A DNA stretch of 64,000 bases. Origin: Thiohalomonas denitrificans. Lineage in GTDB: Bacteria > Pseudomonadota > Gammaproteobacteria > Thiohalomonadales > Thiohalomonadaceae. Shown here piece by piece: positions 1 through 11,331 of this stretch (the stretch's first letter is position 1; each line of letters starts with the position of its first letter). Under the pieces are notes generated by a model. The model did no database searches. It was not told the DNA's origin and saw only the letters and a list, made by a program, of their open reading frames with translations. The stretch is taken from NCBI GenBank assembly GCA_020725115.1, contig DYFR01000002.1:132770-196769 (forward strand). Reading direction: 5' to 3'. Made by a program: the position numbers and the translations under genes.

Positions 1-253
1 CCGTCTCCCCCACCGCCTCGCCGAGCAGGGACGCCATGCGCGCCGCCGCCGCCCGCGCCGCCAGCCGGCGCGGCTCCAGCATCAGAATCCGCCTGCCGGC
101 CAGCCAGGGCTCCTCCAGCAGGGCCAGCGGCACCGCCGTGGTCTTGCCGGCGCCGGGCGGGGCCTGCAACACCAGCCGGCGGCCGGGACCGAGCCGGTTT
201 TTGACTTCGGGCAAAATAGTATAAATGGGTAGCGGGTTCATGGCGGTGCTCAT
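1..253 (-). CDS. hrpB: ATP-dependent helicase HrpB, N-terminal fragment
   Basis: Only the first ~84 codons are in the window; the gene runs off the left edge. The reading from ATG at 253 (a second ATG at 241 gives MNPLPIYTILPEV) carries a Walker A motif, APPGAGKTTAVPLALL, followed by the segment ILMLEPRRLAARAAAARMA. These are motifs I and Ia of DEAH-box HrpA/HrpB helicases, and the short N-terminus before motif I is typical of HrpB. HrpB is a predicted RNA/DNA-dependent ATPase of uncertain cellular role. The gene is divergent from the host-attachment-type gene, with about 100 bp between them. Confidence 0.85.
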   Translation of the reverse strand, partial: MSTAMNPLPIYTILPEVKNRLGPGRRLVLQAPPGAGKTTAVPLALLEEPWLAGRRILMLEPRRLAARAAAARMASLLGEAVGET

Positions 254-350
254 AAAGGGGAAATTGTACCGCAGATGATCAAGCCGCCCTTTTGTGCCAA
301 GCTTCAGGCACGGCTGTATTTCTCATACCGCAAAGTGAAAGGAGAGTCGT

Positions 351-809
351 ATGGAAAATATGTGGGTTTTGGTTGCCAACGGCAGCGAGGCTCGGGTATT
401 CAATCTGGCCAAACGCAGCGACGGGCTGAAGCTGGTCAGCGAACATCTCCATCCCACCAGTCGCATGAAAGGGGAAAAACTCGCCTCGGACCGGCCCGGT
501 ACCTACAAGGACGACAGCAGCAGCATGAGCAGCGGCAGCGGCTATGAGGAAGCGACATCACCCAAGGACTACGAAATCGATCGCTTCGCTCACGAGTTGG
601 CCGGCATCCTCAACAGTGGGCGCACTGCCAACAGCTACGGCAAGCTGGCCGTCGTCGCCCCGCCCGCCTTCCGCGGCATGCTCAACAAGCACATGAACGA
701 CCAGGTGAAAAAACTGGTCAGCCAGCAAGTCGACAAGGACTACACCAAGGTCAACGAACGCGACCTGCTGGGACAGCTCGAACCGCATCTGTTCCCGCTG
801 GTCTCCTGA
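351..809 (+). CDS. Host-attachment-type protein (PF10116-like)
   Basis: A 152-residue protein resembling the family named protein required for attachment to host cells. It begins MENMWVLVANGSEARVF, the usual beta-strand opening of the family (WVLVANGS.AR.F), followed by a Ser/Gly/Asp-rich linker near residues 50-65 and the conserved helix-strand part containing LAVVAPPAFRGML. There is no signal peptide, so it is probably cytoplasmic despite the name, which comes from work in plant-associated alphaproteobacteria. The start has a good Shine-Dalgarno (AAAGGAGAG, about 5 nt before ATG). It is monocistronic, with a terminator just after the stop. The biochemical function is unknown. Confidence 0.75.
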   Translation: MENMWVLVANGSEARVFNLAKRSDGLKLVSEHLHPTSRMKGEKLASDRPGTYKDDSSSMSSGSGYEEATSPKDYEIDRFAHELAGILNSGRTANSYGKLAVVAPPAFRGMLNKHMNDQVKKLVSQQVDKDYTKVNERDLLGQLEPHLFPLVS

Positions 810-823
810 CCGGCATCAAGCGA

Positions 824-848
824 AGGGGGAGCCGAGGCTCCCCCTTTT
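824..848 (+). terminator. Rho-independent terminator
   Basis: GGGGGAGCC and GGCTCCCCC pair around a very short loop and are followed by TTTT. It lies 15 nt after the stop of the host-attachment-type gene. Confidence 0.85.
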
Positions 849-876
849 CATTCCGGCACACCCCAGTCTTCCTGTC

Positions 877-911
877 GTAGGTCGGGTTAGCGACAGCGTA
901 ACCCGACCTAC
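877..911. repeat. Palindromic repeat, family G
   Basis: Perfect 13-bp arms, GTAGGTCGGGTTA and TAACCCGACCTAC, separated by 9 nt (GCGACAGCG). It lies between the convergent host-attachment-type gene and bioA, 4 nt after the bioA stop, so it may also act as a bidirectional 3'-end hairpin. Motifs of this type are dispersed repeats in many gammaproteobacterial genomes. Only one copy is in this window. Confidence 0.7.
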
Positions 912-915
912 ATTA

Positions 916-2304
916 TCAAAACAGCAGAGTCGCCGTGGCACTCGATGCGTCCGACCCGTCGTTCACGGCAACATCGATACTCTCCGTCATCACCTGCGCC
1001 AGGAATTGGATCTGCTCCGGCGTGATGACGTAGGGCGGCATCATGTAGCTGACGTTGCCGAGCGGCCGCAGCAGTGCCCCGCGTGACAGCGCATGCTGAT
1101 ACAGGCGCACGCCGCGCCGCTCCTGCCACGGATACGGCGTGCGGCTTGCCTTGTCCTTCACCATCTCCACCGCCAGGATCATGCCCGTCTGGCGCACCTC
1201 GGCCACGTGCGGATGGTCGCGCAGGTGTACCGTGGCACGCGCCATCTCGGCGGCAAGTTCCTTGTTGCGCTCGATGACCTTGTCTTCGGCGAAGATGTCG
1301 AGCGTGGCCAGCGCCGCGCTGCACGCCAGCGGGTTGCCGGTGTAGGAATGGGAGTGCAGAAAGGCGGAGAGGCGCGCGTAATCGTCGTAGAACGCCTGGT
1401 ACACCGTGTCGTGGGTCAACACCACCGACATCGGCAGATAGCCGCCGGTAAGTCCCTTGGACAGGCACATGAAATCCGGCGTGATGCCGGCCTGTTCGCA
1501 GGCGAACATCGTCCCGGTGCGGCCGAAGCCGACGGCGATCTCGTCGGCGATGAGATGCACGCCGTGCCGATCGCAGGCCGCGCGCAGCAACTTGAGATAC
1601 ACCGGGTCATACATGCGCATGCCGCCGGCGCACTGCACCAGCGGCTCGACGATCACCGCGCACACCTCGTGCGCATGCCGTTCCAGTGCCTGCTCCATAT
1701 GGGCGAAGGCGCGCACCGAATAGTCGGCGCAGCTCTCCCCCGCCTCGCGCTGATAGCAGTCCGGTGACGGCACGGTGATCGGCGTCAGCAGCAGCGGGTG
1801 ATAGGTTTCCTTGAACAGCGACACATCGCCCACCGACAGCGCGCCCAGGGTTTCACCGTGATAGCTGCCGGCCAGGTTGATGAAGCGCGTCTTGCTCTTC
1901 TGCCCCACGTTCTGCCAGTAATGGAAGCTCATCTTGAGCGCCACTTCGATGGCGGCCGAGCCGTTGTCGGCATAGAAACAGTGATTGAGCCCCGGCGGCG
2001 TCAGCCCGATCAGCCGTTCCGACAGACGTACCACCGGTTCATGGGTAAAACCGGCGAGAATCACATGCTCCAGCTCGTCGAGCTGCGCCTTCACCGCATT
2101 GTTGATGCGCGGATTGGCATGACCGAACAGATTCACCCACCACGAGCTGATGGCATCGAGATAGCGCCGGCCCTCGAAGTCCTCCAGCCACACGCCATCG
2201 CCGCGACGGACGGGGATCATCGGCAGTTGTTCGTGATCCTTCATCTGGGTGCAGGGATGCCACACCACGGACAGATCGCGTCTGGCCCAGTCGTGGTTGT
2301 TCAT
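916..2304 (-). CDS. bioA: Adenosylmethionine-8-amino-7-oxononanoate aminotransferase BioA
   Basis: Class III PLP-dependent aminotransferase converting 7-keto-8-aminopelargonate to 7,8-diaminopelargonate with S-adenosylmethionine as amino donor (biotin synthesis, cytoplasm). The 462-residue protein shows [16 protein letters not shown] (substrate pocket, residues ~53-58), [13 protein letters not shown] (PLP phosphate site), [14 protein letters not shown] (PLP-ring Asp) and the Schiff-base lysine in [11 protein letters not shown] (about K283). The start is the ATG at 2304 because it overlaps the ubiA stop as ATGA; an in-frame upstream extension to 2382 lies inside ubiA. No other biotin genes are nearby, so it is unlinked from a bioBFHCD operon here. 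Confidence 0.95.
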   Translation of the reverse strand: MNNHDWARRDLSVVWHPCTQMKDHEQLPMIPVRRGDGVWLEDFEGRRYLDAISSWWVNLFGHANPRINNAVKAQLDELEHVILAGFTHEPVVRLSERLIGLTPPGLNHCFYADNGSAAIEVALKMSFHYWQNVGQKSKTRFINLAGSYHGETLGALSVGDVSLFKETYHPLLLTPITVPSPDCYQREAGESCADYSVRAFAHMEQALERHAHEVCAVIVEPLVQCAGGMRMYDPVYLKLLRAACDRHGVHLIADEIAVGFGRTGTMFACEQAGITPDFMCLSKGLTGGYLPMSVVLTHDTVYQAFYDDYARLSAFLHSHSYTGNPLACSAALATLDIFAEDKVIERNKELAAEMARATVHLRDHPHVAEVRQTGMILAVEMVKDKASRTPYPWQERRGVRLYQHALSRGALLRPLGNVSYMMPPYVITPEQIQFLAQVMTESIDVAVNDGSDASSATATLLF

Positions 2305-3167
2305 GTCAGGAGATAGTGCAGCGCGATGCCGATGAAGATCGACGCGCCGAGATAGTGATTGTTGAGAAAGGCGCGGAAGCATTGCTGCGGGTCACGGCCG
2401 CTGATCAGGTACTGTTCGTATACGGCAAAGCCGGCGGCCGCCAGCAGACCGAGGTAATACCAGACGCTCAGGTCAAAACTGAGTCCGGCCAGCACAAACA
2501 GCCCGAACATCACCCCCTGCATCAGGCCGATGATCAGGCGGTCGTGGCGGCCGAACAGGATCGCCGAGGACTTCACGCCAATCTTCAAATCATCCTCGCG
2601 ATCGGCCATGGCGTACATAGTGTCGTAGACCAGCGACCAGAACACGTTGGCGATGAAGAACAGCCAGGCGGCAGGCGGCACCTCGCCCAGCTGCGCGGCG
2701 AAGGCCATGGGCACCGCCCAACCGAAGGCCACGCCCAGATAGGCCTGCGGCAGATAGGTGTAGCGCTTGGTGAACGGGTAGCTGGCGGCGAGCAGCACGC
2801 CGATGAAGGACAACTGAATGGTGAGCGGATTCATCAGCAGCACCAGGGCGAAGGCCGCCAGCGACAGCACGGCGAACACCCACACCGCCTCGCGCGGCCG
2901 GATGGTGCCGGCGGCCAGCGGGCGCTGTTTGGTGCGGCTGACGTGCAGGTCGATGTGCCGATCGGCGTAATCGTTGATGGCGCAGCCGGCGGAGCGCATC
3001 AGCACCGTGCCCAGCATGAACACCACGAACACCAGCAGGTCCGGCCGGCCCTCGCCCGCCACCCACAACGCCCACAGCATCGGCCACATCACCAGATAGA
3101 TGCCGATGGGACGATCGAGGCGGATGAGGCGCACGTACTCACGCAGACGCTGGGTGATGACCGACAC
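2301..3167 (-). CDS. ubiA: 4-hydroxybenzoate polyprenyltransferase UbiA
   Basis: Integral inner-membrane enzyme that prenylates 4-hydroxybenzoate in ubiquinone synthesis. The 288-residue protein has eight to nine hydrophobic segments and both Asp-rich motifs of the UbiA family: NDYADRHID (first) and [20 protein letters not shown] (second). The first residues, [19 protein letters not shown], match the family N-terminus. I chose GTG at 3167 because GGAG lies 6 nt upstream; the longer open frame to 3506 reads through a repeat. The stop overlaps the bioA start, suggesting co-transcription. Presence of ubiA implies a ubiquinone pool for the respiratory complexes in this window. Confidence 0.93.
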   Translation of the reverse strand: MSVITQRLREYVRLIRLDRPIGIYLVMWPMLWALWVAGEGRPDLLVFVVFMLGTVLMRSAGCAINDYADRHIDLHVSRTKQRPLAAGTIRPREAVWVFAVLSLAAFALVLLMNPLTIQLSFIGVLLAASYPFTKRYTYLPQAYLGVAFGWAVPMAFAAQLGEVPPAAWLFFIANVFWSLVYDTMYAMADREDDLKIGVKSSAILFGRHDRLIIGLMQGVMFGLFVLAGLSFDLSVWYYLGLLAAAGFAVYEQYLISGRDPQQCFRAFLNNHYLGASIFIGIALHYLLT

Positions 3168-3198
3168 AAAATTCTCCGCAGACGACAAATACAACACC

Positions 3199-3250
3199 GT
3201 AGGAACCCACTCCGTGGGCGAAAGATTCGCCGAGAGGACTCGGCTCCTAC
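3199..3250. repeat. Palindromic repeat, family D
   Basis: A 52-bp element with ends GTAGGAACCCACTCCGTGGG and GAGGACTCGGCTCCTAC. It contains an inner palindrome CCCACTCCGTGGG and terminal arms GTAGGA/TCCTAC. Further copies occur at 57451-57521 and 63490-63559, with fragments at about 56161-56180, 61328-61347 and 63440-63470. It lies between the divergent ubiA and the cation ATPase genes, so it could influence either leader. Confidence 0.8.
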
Positions 3251-3369
3251 AATTTGAGAAGGCGCACAGTGTAGCGAGTTGGCCCACAAAAATCAGGTGG
3301 ATGAAACTCCCCTGCCGTACGGGCATCATACTGTCACTGGTCAAGAACAATCCGCAGGGAGCTCCACCG

Positions 3370-6084
<2,715 letters not shown>

Positions 6085-6109
6085 GTACCAGCTAGACGCG
6101 GGAGATCCT

Positions 6110-6184
6110 TTACCGCCGCGGCGGCCGGATGGCCCACACCACCAGCGCCACCAGCGCTGCCAGGATGATCAGCTCCACCAACAT
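6110..6184 (-). CDS. Possible 24-residue single-span membrane peptide
   Basis: A very short ORF, MLVELIILAALVALVVWAI followed by RPPRR. It is one hydrophobic helix with a positively charged tail, which by the positive-inside rule would put the C-terminus in the cytoplasm. It has a strong Shine-Dalgarno (GGGGAGG, about 3-6 nt before ATG) and sits in the gap between the ATPase and the TetR gene, on the opposite strand. Small membrane peptides are known to regulate P-type ATPases and transporters, but nothing here shows that. It is below the usual gene-calling threshold. Confidence 0.4.
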   Translation of the reverse strand: MLVELIILAALVALVVWAIRPPRR

Positions 6185-6232
6185 ACCGCCTCCCCGCCAC
6201 CCTTGACAGGGTGGCTGAATTTAGCCTAGTTT

Positions 6233-6250
6233 AGAACGAACGTTCGGTTT
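6233..6250. promoter_or_regulatory. TetR operator upstream of tetR
   Basis: AGAACGAACGTTCGGTTT contains a perfect 10-bp palindrome, CGAACGTTCG, 11 nt before the regulator's ATG. A near-identical site lies before the downstream dsrE-like gene (6892-6909). GAACGAACGTTC-type sites are typical operators of TetR proteins, so autorepression is likely. Confidence 0.8.
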
Positions 6251-6260
6251 TGGTGAGATC

Positions 6261-6854
6261 ATGTCCACGCCCCCGAAAAAAACCCCGCGAGGCGAAGAGT
6301 TGCATGCTGTGGTGCTCGAAACAGCCCTGCGCCTGTTCAGCCGGCACGGCTACTTCAACACTTCGATACACGATATTCGCCGTGAGGCCGGTGTCTCCAT
6401 CGGCGCCATCTACCACCACTTCGCCAACAAGGAAAGCTTGGCCAAGTCCCTATATGATGACCTGCTGGCCCGCCTGGAGACGACTCTGAGCGACATCCTG
6501 AACCGGCATGCCACATGCCACAAGCGCTGCGACGCCATTATCGCTTTCATGTTCGAAACCGCCGAAAACTCGCCGGAGATGATGCGTTTCATCCTTGATG
6601 CCAAGCACCGCGAATTCATGCCGACGGAAAAACCGCTCTGCTCCTCCCGCCCCTTCGAGCTTATGCGTCAGTGCATCGAAGGTGGCATCAAGTCCGGGGC
6701 GGTGCGCCCACTTGATTCCTGGGTAGCCGCCACCGCCGCCTTTGGCGGCGCTATACGCATGATCCAGCTCCACCTGGACGGTGTTCTAGAACAGCCTCTG
6801 AGCCACTATCTGGCCCAAACACAGGAGTGCGCCTGGCGCGCCATACGCATATAG
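6261..6854 (+). CDS. TetR family transcriptional regulator
   Basis: A 197-residue regulator with the canonical TetR helix-turn-helix in residues ~15-60: ALRLFSRHGYFNTSIHDIRREAG, then VSIGAIYHHFANKESLAKSLYDD. The remainder is the variable ligand-binding and dimerisation domain, so the inducer cannot be read. The ATG at 6261 follows the operator at 6233-6250, implying autoregulation, and the same operator precedes the next gene. It probably represses itself and the secreted DsrE-like gene. Confidence 0.92.
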   Translation: MSTPPKKTPRGEELHAVVLETALRLFSRHGYFNTSIHDIRREAGVSIGAIYHHFANKESLAKSLYDDLLARLETTLSDILNRHATCHKRCDAIIAFMFETAENSPEMMRFILDAKHREFMPTEKPLCSSRPFELMRQCIEGGIKSGAVRPLDSWVAATAAFGGAIRMIQLHLDGVLEQPLSHYLAQTQECAWRAIRI

Positions 6855-6891
6855 GCAAATTCACGCCGACAATTTTTTTTCACCCGAAAAT

Positions 6892-6909
6892 AGAACGAAC
6901 GTTCGTTTT
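6892..6909. promoter_or_regulatory. TetR operator upstream of dsrE-like gene
   Basis: AGAACGAACGTTCGTTTT holds a perfect 14-bp palindrome, AACGAACGTTCGTT (6894-6907). It is 22 nt before the ATG of the DsrE-like gene and follows a poly-T stretch. It matches the site before tetR at 16 of 18 positions, tying the two genes into one regulon. Confidence 0.82.
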
Positions 6910-6930
6910 AACCACAACCGGAGGTAACTG

Positions 6931-7422
6931 ATGAAACTTTTAAGGTATTGGCTTGTTTCCCTCATGCTGGCGCTGTGTACCACTACCGCCTTGGCCGACA
7001 AGCCCAGTGACACCGCCGCCCTGCGCGGCGTCCAGCATGGCAAGGTGGTGTTCGACATCAACGCCGCTGACGCCAAGCGGCTGAACCTCTACCTGGCGGT
7101 AATCCGCGAGACCCACGATGACCTTAAGCGGCAAGGCGTGCGGCCCGACATCATTCTCGCTTTCCGTGGCCTCGCGGTCAGTCTCGTCTCCACCGACCGT
7201 GAGCGCTTCGAATTGACTGAGTTCGAACACCTGGATCACGTGGCAGACCAGATCGCCAACCTGCGCCAGCTGGGCGTACATATGGAGGGGTGTTCCATTG
7301 CTACTCGCCTCTTCCAGGTTGATAACACCACTCTGCTGCAAGGCATCACGCCAGTGGGCAACACCTTCGTCTCCCTTATCGGCTATCAGGCGCAAGGCTA
7401 TGCCGTGATCCCAATTTACTGA
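6931..7422 (+). CDS. Secreted DsrE/DsrF-like protein
   Basis: A 163-residue protein with a clear signal peptide (MKLLRYWLVSLMLALCTTTALA, cut before DKPS) and a DsrE/DsrF-like fold: VVFDINAADAKRLNLYLAVIRETHDDL, then DIILAFRGLAVSLVS, then IANLRQLGVHMEGCSIATRLF. Cytoplasmic DsrE/TusD proteins carry sulfur on a cysteine. Here a cysteine is present in the corresponding loop (MEGCS), but the protein is periplasmic, so a classic sulfur-relay role is uncertain. Good Shine-Dalgarno (GGAGG, 7 nt). Expression is probably controlled by the TetR protein encoded just upstream. Confidence 0.8.
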   Translation: MKLLRYWLVSLMLALCTTTALADKPSDTAALRGVQHGKVVFDINAADAKRLNLYLAVIRETHDDLKRQGVRPDIILAFRGLAVSLVSTDRERFELTEFEHLDHVADQIANLRQLGVHMEGCSIATRLFQVDNTTLLQGITPVGNTFVSLIGYQAQGYAVIPIY

Positions 7423-7439
7423 CCAGTCTCCATGCGGCG

Positions 7440-7468
7440 GGCACCGGCCCCTGAAACCGGCCGGTGCC
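7440..7468 (+). terminator. 3' hairpin after dsrE-like gene
   Basis: Perfect 10-bp stem, GGCACCGGCC and GGCCGGTGCC, with a 9-nt loop, 17 nt after the stop. No T-run follows, so it is a weak terminator or an mRNA-stabilising hairpin. Confidence 0.45.
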
Positions 7469-7584
7469 TGTCGCAGATGTCTCACACAAACCACAAGTTT
7501 TCTCCGAACGTGTCGATCTATACTTCCGTCCAGTCTCCGCAATGTTGCGGCAGATTTGGATTGGTGGCTGAACAGGAGAAAACC

Positions 7585-7809
7585 ATGCCGGATCGACTGA
7601 TGCTGTTACCCGCCCACAACTTTGAGCGCATCCGGCTGATACGCATTCCCGACGATTACAGCGAGCGGGATGCGTTGCGCCGCGTGACGGCGCTCATTGC
7701 CGAGGCACAGGAGGAAGCAGAGGAATGGCGCTGGGAGGAGATCGCCGCGACCCTGGAGGATCACGGCTTCACGACAGTGGAGTTTACCCCCGGCCCGGAA
7801 CTGGACTGA
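7585..7809 (+). CDS. Hypothetical protein, 74 residues
   Basis: A small acidic cytoplasmic protein (MPDRLMLLPAHNFERIRLIR onward) with two predicted helices rich in Glu/Ala and Trp (EAQEEAEEWRWEEIAATLED) and a C-terminal strand TTVEFTPGPELD. I recognise no family. The ATG at 7585 has CAGGAG 6 nt upstream, which is better supported than the in-frame upstream starts. It is convergent with the next small gene, 8 nt apart. Confidence 0.6.
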   Translation: MPDRLMLLPAHNFERIRLIRIPDDYSERDALRRVTALIAEAQEEAEEWRWEEIAATLEDHGFTTVEFTPGPELD

Positions 7810-7817
7810 AGGCTGAA

Positions 7818-8075
7818 TCAGAACAACGAAAAATGCTGCTGCTCGGGATTCCAGCTCAGGATGACATGGGAGATTCCCTGGCGCCCCAGGCGGCCGGCGT
7901 ACTCGGTGGCCTGAACGGCGTCATCCAGGGCAATGAAAGGCATCAGTGAGTGATCGGCTTCGCGCAGGGCAACGCAATAGCGCTTTTGCAGCAGGTGGTG
8001 ACGGCACTTGGTACAGAAACGATCAGTCTCTGCGCCCTTGCCGTAGTCCGACACCACGCAGGAGGTGCAGTCCAT
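7818..8075 (-). CDS. Small zinc-ribbon-like protein, 85 residues
   Basis: Begins MDCTSCVVSDYGKG and then FCTKCRHHL, so it has two CXXC pairs (C3/C6 and C21/C24) typical of a structural zinc or redox site. The C-terminal part (HSLMPFIALDDAVQATEYAG, then RLGRQGISHVILSW) looks like a small alpha/beta unit. The ATG at 8075 has AAAGGA 6 nt upstream; a GTG five codons earlier is possible. Family unknown. Confidence 0.6.
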   Translation of the reverse strand: MDCTSCVVSDYGKGAETDRFCTKCRHHLLQKRYCVALREADHSLMPFIALDDAVQATEYAGRLGRQGISHVILSWNPEQQHFSLF

Positions 8076-8294
8076 GATATGTCCTTTCACGATGTCAGCC
8101 CCATCAGATGATGTGCCCGATCAAACTAGCAAGCCGCGTGGAGCGTGTATGTAGGAATAATCTGATTTTCTCCGGCGGCAACCTGGTAATTTCTCCATAT
8201 AAAACAAGTGGCTTTATACAACCCTGGCGCAGTAACCCTCATTGCAGCCTGAGATCGACACTTATCAAGTCGTCGCAAACGACAATAAAAAGCT

Positions 8295-8300
8295 TATAAT
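8295..8300 (+). promoter_or_regulatory. Candidate -10 box of the hyf operon
   Basis: A perfect TATAAT lies about 50 nt before the hyfB GTG start, in an AT-rich stretch that contrasts with the GC-rich surroundings. No convincing -35 hexamer is seen at 16-18 nt upstream, so activation by a regulator is possible. The remaining 8076-8290 region shows nothing else clear. Confidence 0.4.
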
Positions 8301-8350
8301 TGCCCCGCTATCATTGGTGGTCGTGGCCCGGCACGGGAGCATAAGCAGAC

Positions 8351-10366
8351 GTGGCATTACAGCTGATCGCATACGCAGTCATGCTGTCCCTGTTGTCGGG
8401 GCTGGTCGGGCTGGGCGCCAGCCGTTACCGTTCTCTCCTCAGGCTCGTCTGCTTTCCCCTGCTTGGGCTTTCCGGCCTTGCCGCTGCCACAGGCGGTCTG
8501 CTGGTGCTGACCGGCGATGCCGTGGCTGCCCAGCTCCCCCTTGGTCTGCCCTGGCTACCGTGGTCGGTGCGGGTCGATGCCCTGTCCGGCTTCATCCTGC
8601 TGCTTATCGGTGTCGTGGTGTTTGCGGTCGCCGTGTTCGGCCCCGGCTACACCCGCGAATTCCTGCATGGCCGCCATTCGCTGTCCGCCCTGGGTGTATT
8701 CACCGGCCTGTTCGTGGCCGGCATGCAGCTGGTGGTGATCGCCGACGACGCCTTTATGTTCATGGTGGCGTGGGAACTGATGTCGCTGTCGAGCTATTTC
8801 CTGGTGGCCTTCCAGCACGAAAACGCCGCCAATCGCCGTGCCGCCTTCCTCTATCTGCTGATGGCCCATGTCGGCGGCCTCGCCATCCTGCTCGGCTACG
8901 GCGTGCTGGCTGCCTTCGGCGGCGGCTTCACTTTCGAGGCGATGCGCGCGGCCGAACTGCCGGCGTTGTGGGCCGGCGTGGCCTTCGCCCTCGCCTTCTT
9001 CGGCTTCGGCATGAAGGCCGGTCTGGTGCCGCTGCATGCCTGGCTGCCCGAGGCCCATCCGGTGGCGCCGTCGCACATCTCGGCACTGATGTCCGGTGTG
9101 ATGCTCAAGGTGGCGATCTACGGCTTCGTGCGCGTCACCTTCGATCTCATCGGCACGCTGCAGGTGGACTGGGGCGTCATCGTGCTGCTGGTGGGCAGCG
9201 TCTCCGCCCTGCTCGGCGTGCTCTACGCCATGCAGCAGACCGACATCAAGCGCCTGCTGGCCTACTCATCCATCGAGAACGTCGGCGTGATCTTCATGGC
9301 CCTGGGGCTGGCGATGATCTTCCTCGCCTCGGGCCAGCCGCTGCTCGGCAGCCTCGGCCTCATCGCCGCGCTGTATCACGCCCTCAACCACGCCGTATTC
9401 AAGAGCCTTTTGTTCCTCGGCGCCGGCGCGGTGATCCAGCAGACCCACCAGCACAGCCTGGAACACATGGGCGGCCTGCTGAAGCGCCTGCCCTACACCG
9501 GCACCTTCTTCCTCATCGGCTGCCTCAGCATCGCCTCGCTGCCGCCGTTCAACGGCTTCGCCTCCGAGTGGCTCACCCTGCAGACCGCCCTGCAGGGCGT
9601 AGTGCTGGAGAGCGGCGTGCTGCGCATAGTCATCCCGGTCACCGCCGCCATGCTGGCCCTCACCGCGGCCCTCGGCGCCATGCTGTTCGTGCGCCTGTAC
9701 GGTATCGCCTTCCTCGGCCAGCCGCGCACACGCCAGGCGCGCCAGGCGCATCTGCCGTCCTTCGGCATGCGCGCGGCGCAGGGCCTGCTGGCGGTGCTGT
9801 GTCTGCTGCTCGGGGTACTGCCCGCGCTGGCCATCGACGTGATGGGCGCCATCCCGCAGTCCCTCGGCGGCCTGCCCGAGCCGGGCATCACCGGGGAAGG
9901 CTGGCTGTGGCTGACGCCGGTATCGCCCGCCGTGGCCAGTTACAGCGCACCGCTGGTCCTGCTCGGTTTAGGGCTCACCTGGGGACTGTTCTATCTGCTG
10001 TTGCATGGCCGCAAGGAACAGCCTCTGCGCCGCGTCCACCCGTGGGACTGCGGCTTCGGTCCCTTGAGCCCGCGCATGCAGTACACCGCCACTGCTTTCG
10101 CCCAACCGGTGCGGCGCATCTTCCAGCCGGTATGGCAACTGGATGAAAAGGTGGAGCGTCTCAGCGACGACAAGAGCAGCCAACTCACCGGCCTGCGCCA
10201 TCAGCTGCTGGTGACCGATCGCAGCTGGGGCCTGCTCTACGAGCCCATCGGCCGCTGGGTGTTGCGGGCGGCGCGGCGGCTGGCCTTGCTGCAAAGCGGC
10301 AACATCCGTACCTATCTGTCCTATTCCTTCTTCACGCTGCTGTTCCTGCTATGGCTGATTACCTGA
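8351..10366 (+). CDS. hyfB: Hydrogenase-4/Ehr complex membrane subunit HyfB (NuoL/M-like)
   Basis: A 671-residue proton-pumping antiporter-like subunit with about 16 transmembrane segments. Family motifs include VDALSGFILLLIGVVVF, the conserved Glu in MVAWELMSLSSYFLV, the lysine in FGFGMKAGLVPLHAWLPEAH, and DIKRLLAYSSIENVG. It matches HyfB/HycC of group-4 hydrogenase-like complexes. The start codon is GTG (VALQLIAYAV) with a weakly spaced GGGAG. Its 3' end overlaps hyfC by 16 nt. It begins a six-gene set, hyfB-C-E-F-G-I, so it likely forms part of a proton-translocating arm driven by the quinone or ferredoxin side of the complex. Confidence 0.9.
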   Translation: MALQLIAYAVMLSLLSGLVGLGASRYRSLLRLVCFPLLGLSGLAAATGGLLVLTGDAVAAQLPLGLPWLPWSVRVDALSGFILLLIGVVVFAVAVFGPGYTREFLHGRHSLSALGVFTGLFVAGMQLVVIADDAFMFMVAWELMSLSSYFLVAFQHENAANRRAAFLYLLMAHVGGLAILLGYGVLAAFGGGFTFEAMRAAELPALWAGVAFALAFFGFGMKAGLVPLHAWLPEAHPVAPSHISALMSGVMLKVAIYGFVRVTFDLIGTLQVDWGVIVLLVGSVSALLGVLYAMQQTDIKRLLAYSSIENVGVIFMALGLAMIFLASGQPLLGSLGLIAALYHALNHAVFKSLLFLGAGAVIQQTHQHSLEHMGGLLKRLPYTGTFFLIGCLSIASLPPFNGFASEWLTLQTALQGVVLESGVLRIVIPVTAAMLALTAALGAMLFVRLYGIAFLGQPRTRQARQAHLPSFGMRAAQGLLAVLCLLLGVLPALAIDVMGAIPQSLGGLPEPGITGEGWLWLTPVSPAVASYSAPLVLLGLGLTWGLFYLLLHGRKEQPLRRVHPWDCGFGPLSPRMQYTATAFAQPVRRIFQPVWQLDEKVERLSDDKSSQLTGLRHQLLVTDRSWGLLYEPIGRWVLRAARRLALLQSGNIRTYLSYSFFTLLFLLWLIT

Positions 10367-11316
10367 CCCTGCAAGGCTGGCTGCTGGCGCTGTTGCAGAC
10401 GGCGCTGTTCGTGACGGCGGCGCCGCTGCTGGTGGGCTGGCTACGCCTGCTCAAGGCACGACTGCAGAACCGCAGCGCACCGGCGCTGACCCAGCCCTAC
10501 CGCGACCTCAGCAAACTGTTCCGCAAGGAGGTGATCGTCGCCGATACCGCCTCGCCGCTGTTCCGCGCCGCGCCCTACGTGGTGTTCTCGGCCACCGTGG
10601 TCACCGCGGCGGTGATCCCGCTGCTCGCCGTCCATCTGCCCACCGCGGCCATTGCCGACGTCATCGTGCTGGTGGGCTTTCTCGCCCTGGCGCGCTTCTT
10701 TCTCGCCCTCGCCGGCATGGATGTGGGCACCGCCTTCGGCGGCATGGGCTCGTCGCGCGAAATGACCATCGCCTCACTGGCCGAACCGGCCATGCTGATG
10801 GCCATCTTTACCCTCACCATGACGGCGCAGAGCAGCAACATCTCCCATGCCATCGACTTCCTGCTGGCGCAGGGCCTGGTGCTGCGGCCGTCGTTCATGT
10901 TCGCCCTGCTCGCCCTGTTACTGGTGGCGGTGGCCGAGACCGGCCGCATCCCGGTGGACAATCCCACCACCCACCTGGAACTGACCATGGTGCATGAGGC
11001 GATGATCCTCGAATACAGCGGCCGCCACCTGGCGCTGATGGAATGGGCGGCACAACTCAAGCTGATGATCTACGGCGTGCTCATCGCCAACATCTTCTTC
11101 CCCTGGGGTATCGCCGTGGAGAGCACGCCGACCGCGCTGCTGCTCGGCCTCGCCGCCATTACCGGCAAACTGATGCTGCTGTGCGTGGTGCTGGCGGTAG
11201 CGGAAACCGCGTTGGCCAAGATGCGCCTGTTCCGCGTGCCGGGCTATCTCAACCTCGCCTTCCTCTTCGCCCTGCTCGGCATGCTGAGCCATGTGATCCT
11301 TGAGGTGGGAGCATGA
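10351..11316 (+). CDS. hyfC: Complex subunit HyfC (NuoH-like)
   Basis: A 321-residue membrane protein of the HyfC/HycD/NuoH family, which anchors the soluble arm and couples redox to the antiporter arm. Visible motifs are PYRDLSKLFRKE, ALAGMDVGTAFGGMGSSRE, AETGRIPVDNPTTHLELTMV and HEAMILEYSGRHLALMEWA. About eight transmembrane segments. It overlaps hyfB. Its last bases form ATGA (11313-11316), after which a family-A repeat separates it from hyfE. Confidence 0.92.
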   Translation: MADYLTLQGWLLALLQTALFVTAAPLLVGWLRLLKARLQNRSAPALTQPYRDLSKLFRKEVIVADTASPLFRAAPYVVFSATVVTAAVIPLLAVHLPTAAIADVIVLVGFLALARFFLALAGMDVGTAFGGMGSSREMTIASLAEPAMLMAIFTLTMTAQSSNISHAIDFLLAQGLVLRPSFMFALLALLLVAVAETGRIPVDNPTTHLELTMVHEAMILEYSGRHLALMEWAAQLKLMIYGVLIANIFFPWGIAVESTPTALLLGLAAITGKLMLLCVVLAVAETALAKMRLFRVPGYLNLAFLFALLGMLSHVILEVGA

Positions 11317-11331
11317 GTCCGGCGTGGAACA

